Below, one piece after another: positions 63,611-64,000 of a DNA stretch of 64,000 bases (within the stretch, counting starts at the first letter, position 1; each line of letters begins with the position of its first letter). The stretch comes from Symsagittifera roscoffensis (taxonomy: Eukaryota > Xenacoelomorpha > Acoela > Convolutidae). The DNA is taken from positions 76,624,349 through 76,688,348 of the forward strand of contig NC_087062.1 of NCBI RefSeq assembly GCF_963678635.1, given 5' to 3'. The position numbers and the translations under genes are program-made. The notes beneath the pieces are model-generated. The model saw only the letters and a program-made list of their open reading frames with translations, did not search any database and had not been told where the DNA came from.

Positions 63611-64000
63611 TCATCCGGCTCCCAACCCTTCTAGCATGCTGTCTGTCCTTTCAAATCCCTCCTGTCCTTTCACTTCCTGGGTCCAGAAGGTTTCCAGAGT
63701 AATCTGACACATTCTGTTCACGAACTCAGCTGTCTTTTCTCCGTTATTTTCCGCCAGGTGCACCTCCTTCAACAAGTAGGCGTGTATCTTAGTGATCATT
63801 ACTGGGCCTTGCTGAAAAGCATCTGCACCCAATGCCGCTACTCTCGGATTCAGGTGTAGCCACTGGTTTGCTTCCGGCTTGGTTCTCAGCACCATCGCTT
63901 CCAGATGAGCTCTTGTCTCCAGTGAATTCTTTCTTCTCGTGTCTTCACTCGCCACTTCCATTGCTCGGAACCACAAGTCGTTGGACATCGCCGTGATCAC
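63611..64000 (-). pseudogene. Element B ORF2, part cut by the window edge
   Basis: It reads SNDLWFRAMEVASEDTRRKN, matching TASLWFRSMDV of element A at about residue 835, just after the second SGNH-like domain. It ends at TGA 63611-63613, aligned with a Trp of A, so probably TGG to TGA. The rest of B (gag-pol, 5' LTR, SGNH domains) would lie to the right of the window. Confidence 0.85.

Overview
This is a nuclear window from an invertebrate animal. It is AT-rich, has GT-AG introns several kilobases long, and is dense in metazoan-type transposons: hAT, Penelope-like, CR1/Jockey-like non-LTR, tRNA-derived SINE-like pieces, foldback elements and a Ty3/gypsy-type LTR element. There is no bacterial gene organisation. 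I cannot name the species.

Left part (1-27200). One host gene runs on the minus strand. Its four exons (26153-26746, 17572-18347, 8092-8437, 6302-6473 or extending to 6126) join with matching intron phases and encode a secreted protein of unknown family. Its introns are filled with mobile DNA. Intron 2 holds a complete-ended hAT element (8796-10363, 8-bp target duplication TTTGAAAC) encoding a lone BED zinc finger, a ~160-bp diverged satellite and a long foldback. Intron 1 holds two broken non-LTR elements, one interrupted by a Penelope-like element whose reverse transcriptase carries an in-frame PHD-like finger.

Right part (27200-64000). This is a nest of one giant retrotransposon family. 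Element A (plus strand, 27295-49776, 22,482 bp) has two 885-bp LTRs in which I saw no difference. It has a 2.7-kb leader with dense tandem repeats, a ~2,935-codon Gag-Pol ending in a macrodomain-like module, and a second ORF of about 2,740 codons that begins with one complete and one degenerate SGNH/GDSL hydrolase-like domain. The rest of this second ORF I cannot assign. Gag-Pol has one in-frame TAA inside RNase H, and ORF2 has an in-frame TAG 26 codons after its likely ATG. Element A sits inside the ORF2 of an older copy C (fragments at 27205-27294 and 49777-50134). A third copy, B, is inserted in C on the minus strand; its 3' LTR and ORF2 run off the right edge.

On top of this, 6195 bp (46587-52781) covering the A 3' end, the C fragment and the B 3' end is tandemly duplicated (52782-58976) with 3-bp microhomology and no visible divergence. 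It is either a very recent duplication or an assembly error.

How the A genes probably work together: Gag-Pol supplies capsid, protease, RT/RNase H and integrase in the usual Ty3 order. The macrodomain-like tail and the SGNH-containing ORF2 are accessory cargo. ORF2 is probably made from a spliced subgenomic RNA, since a strong acceptor lies 213 bp before its ATG and a GTGAGT donor lies in the LTR. The role of ORF2 is unknown.
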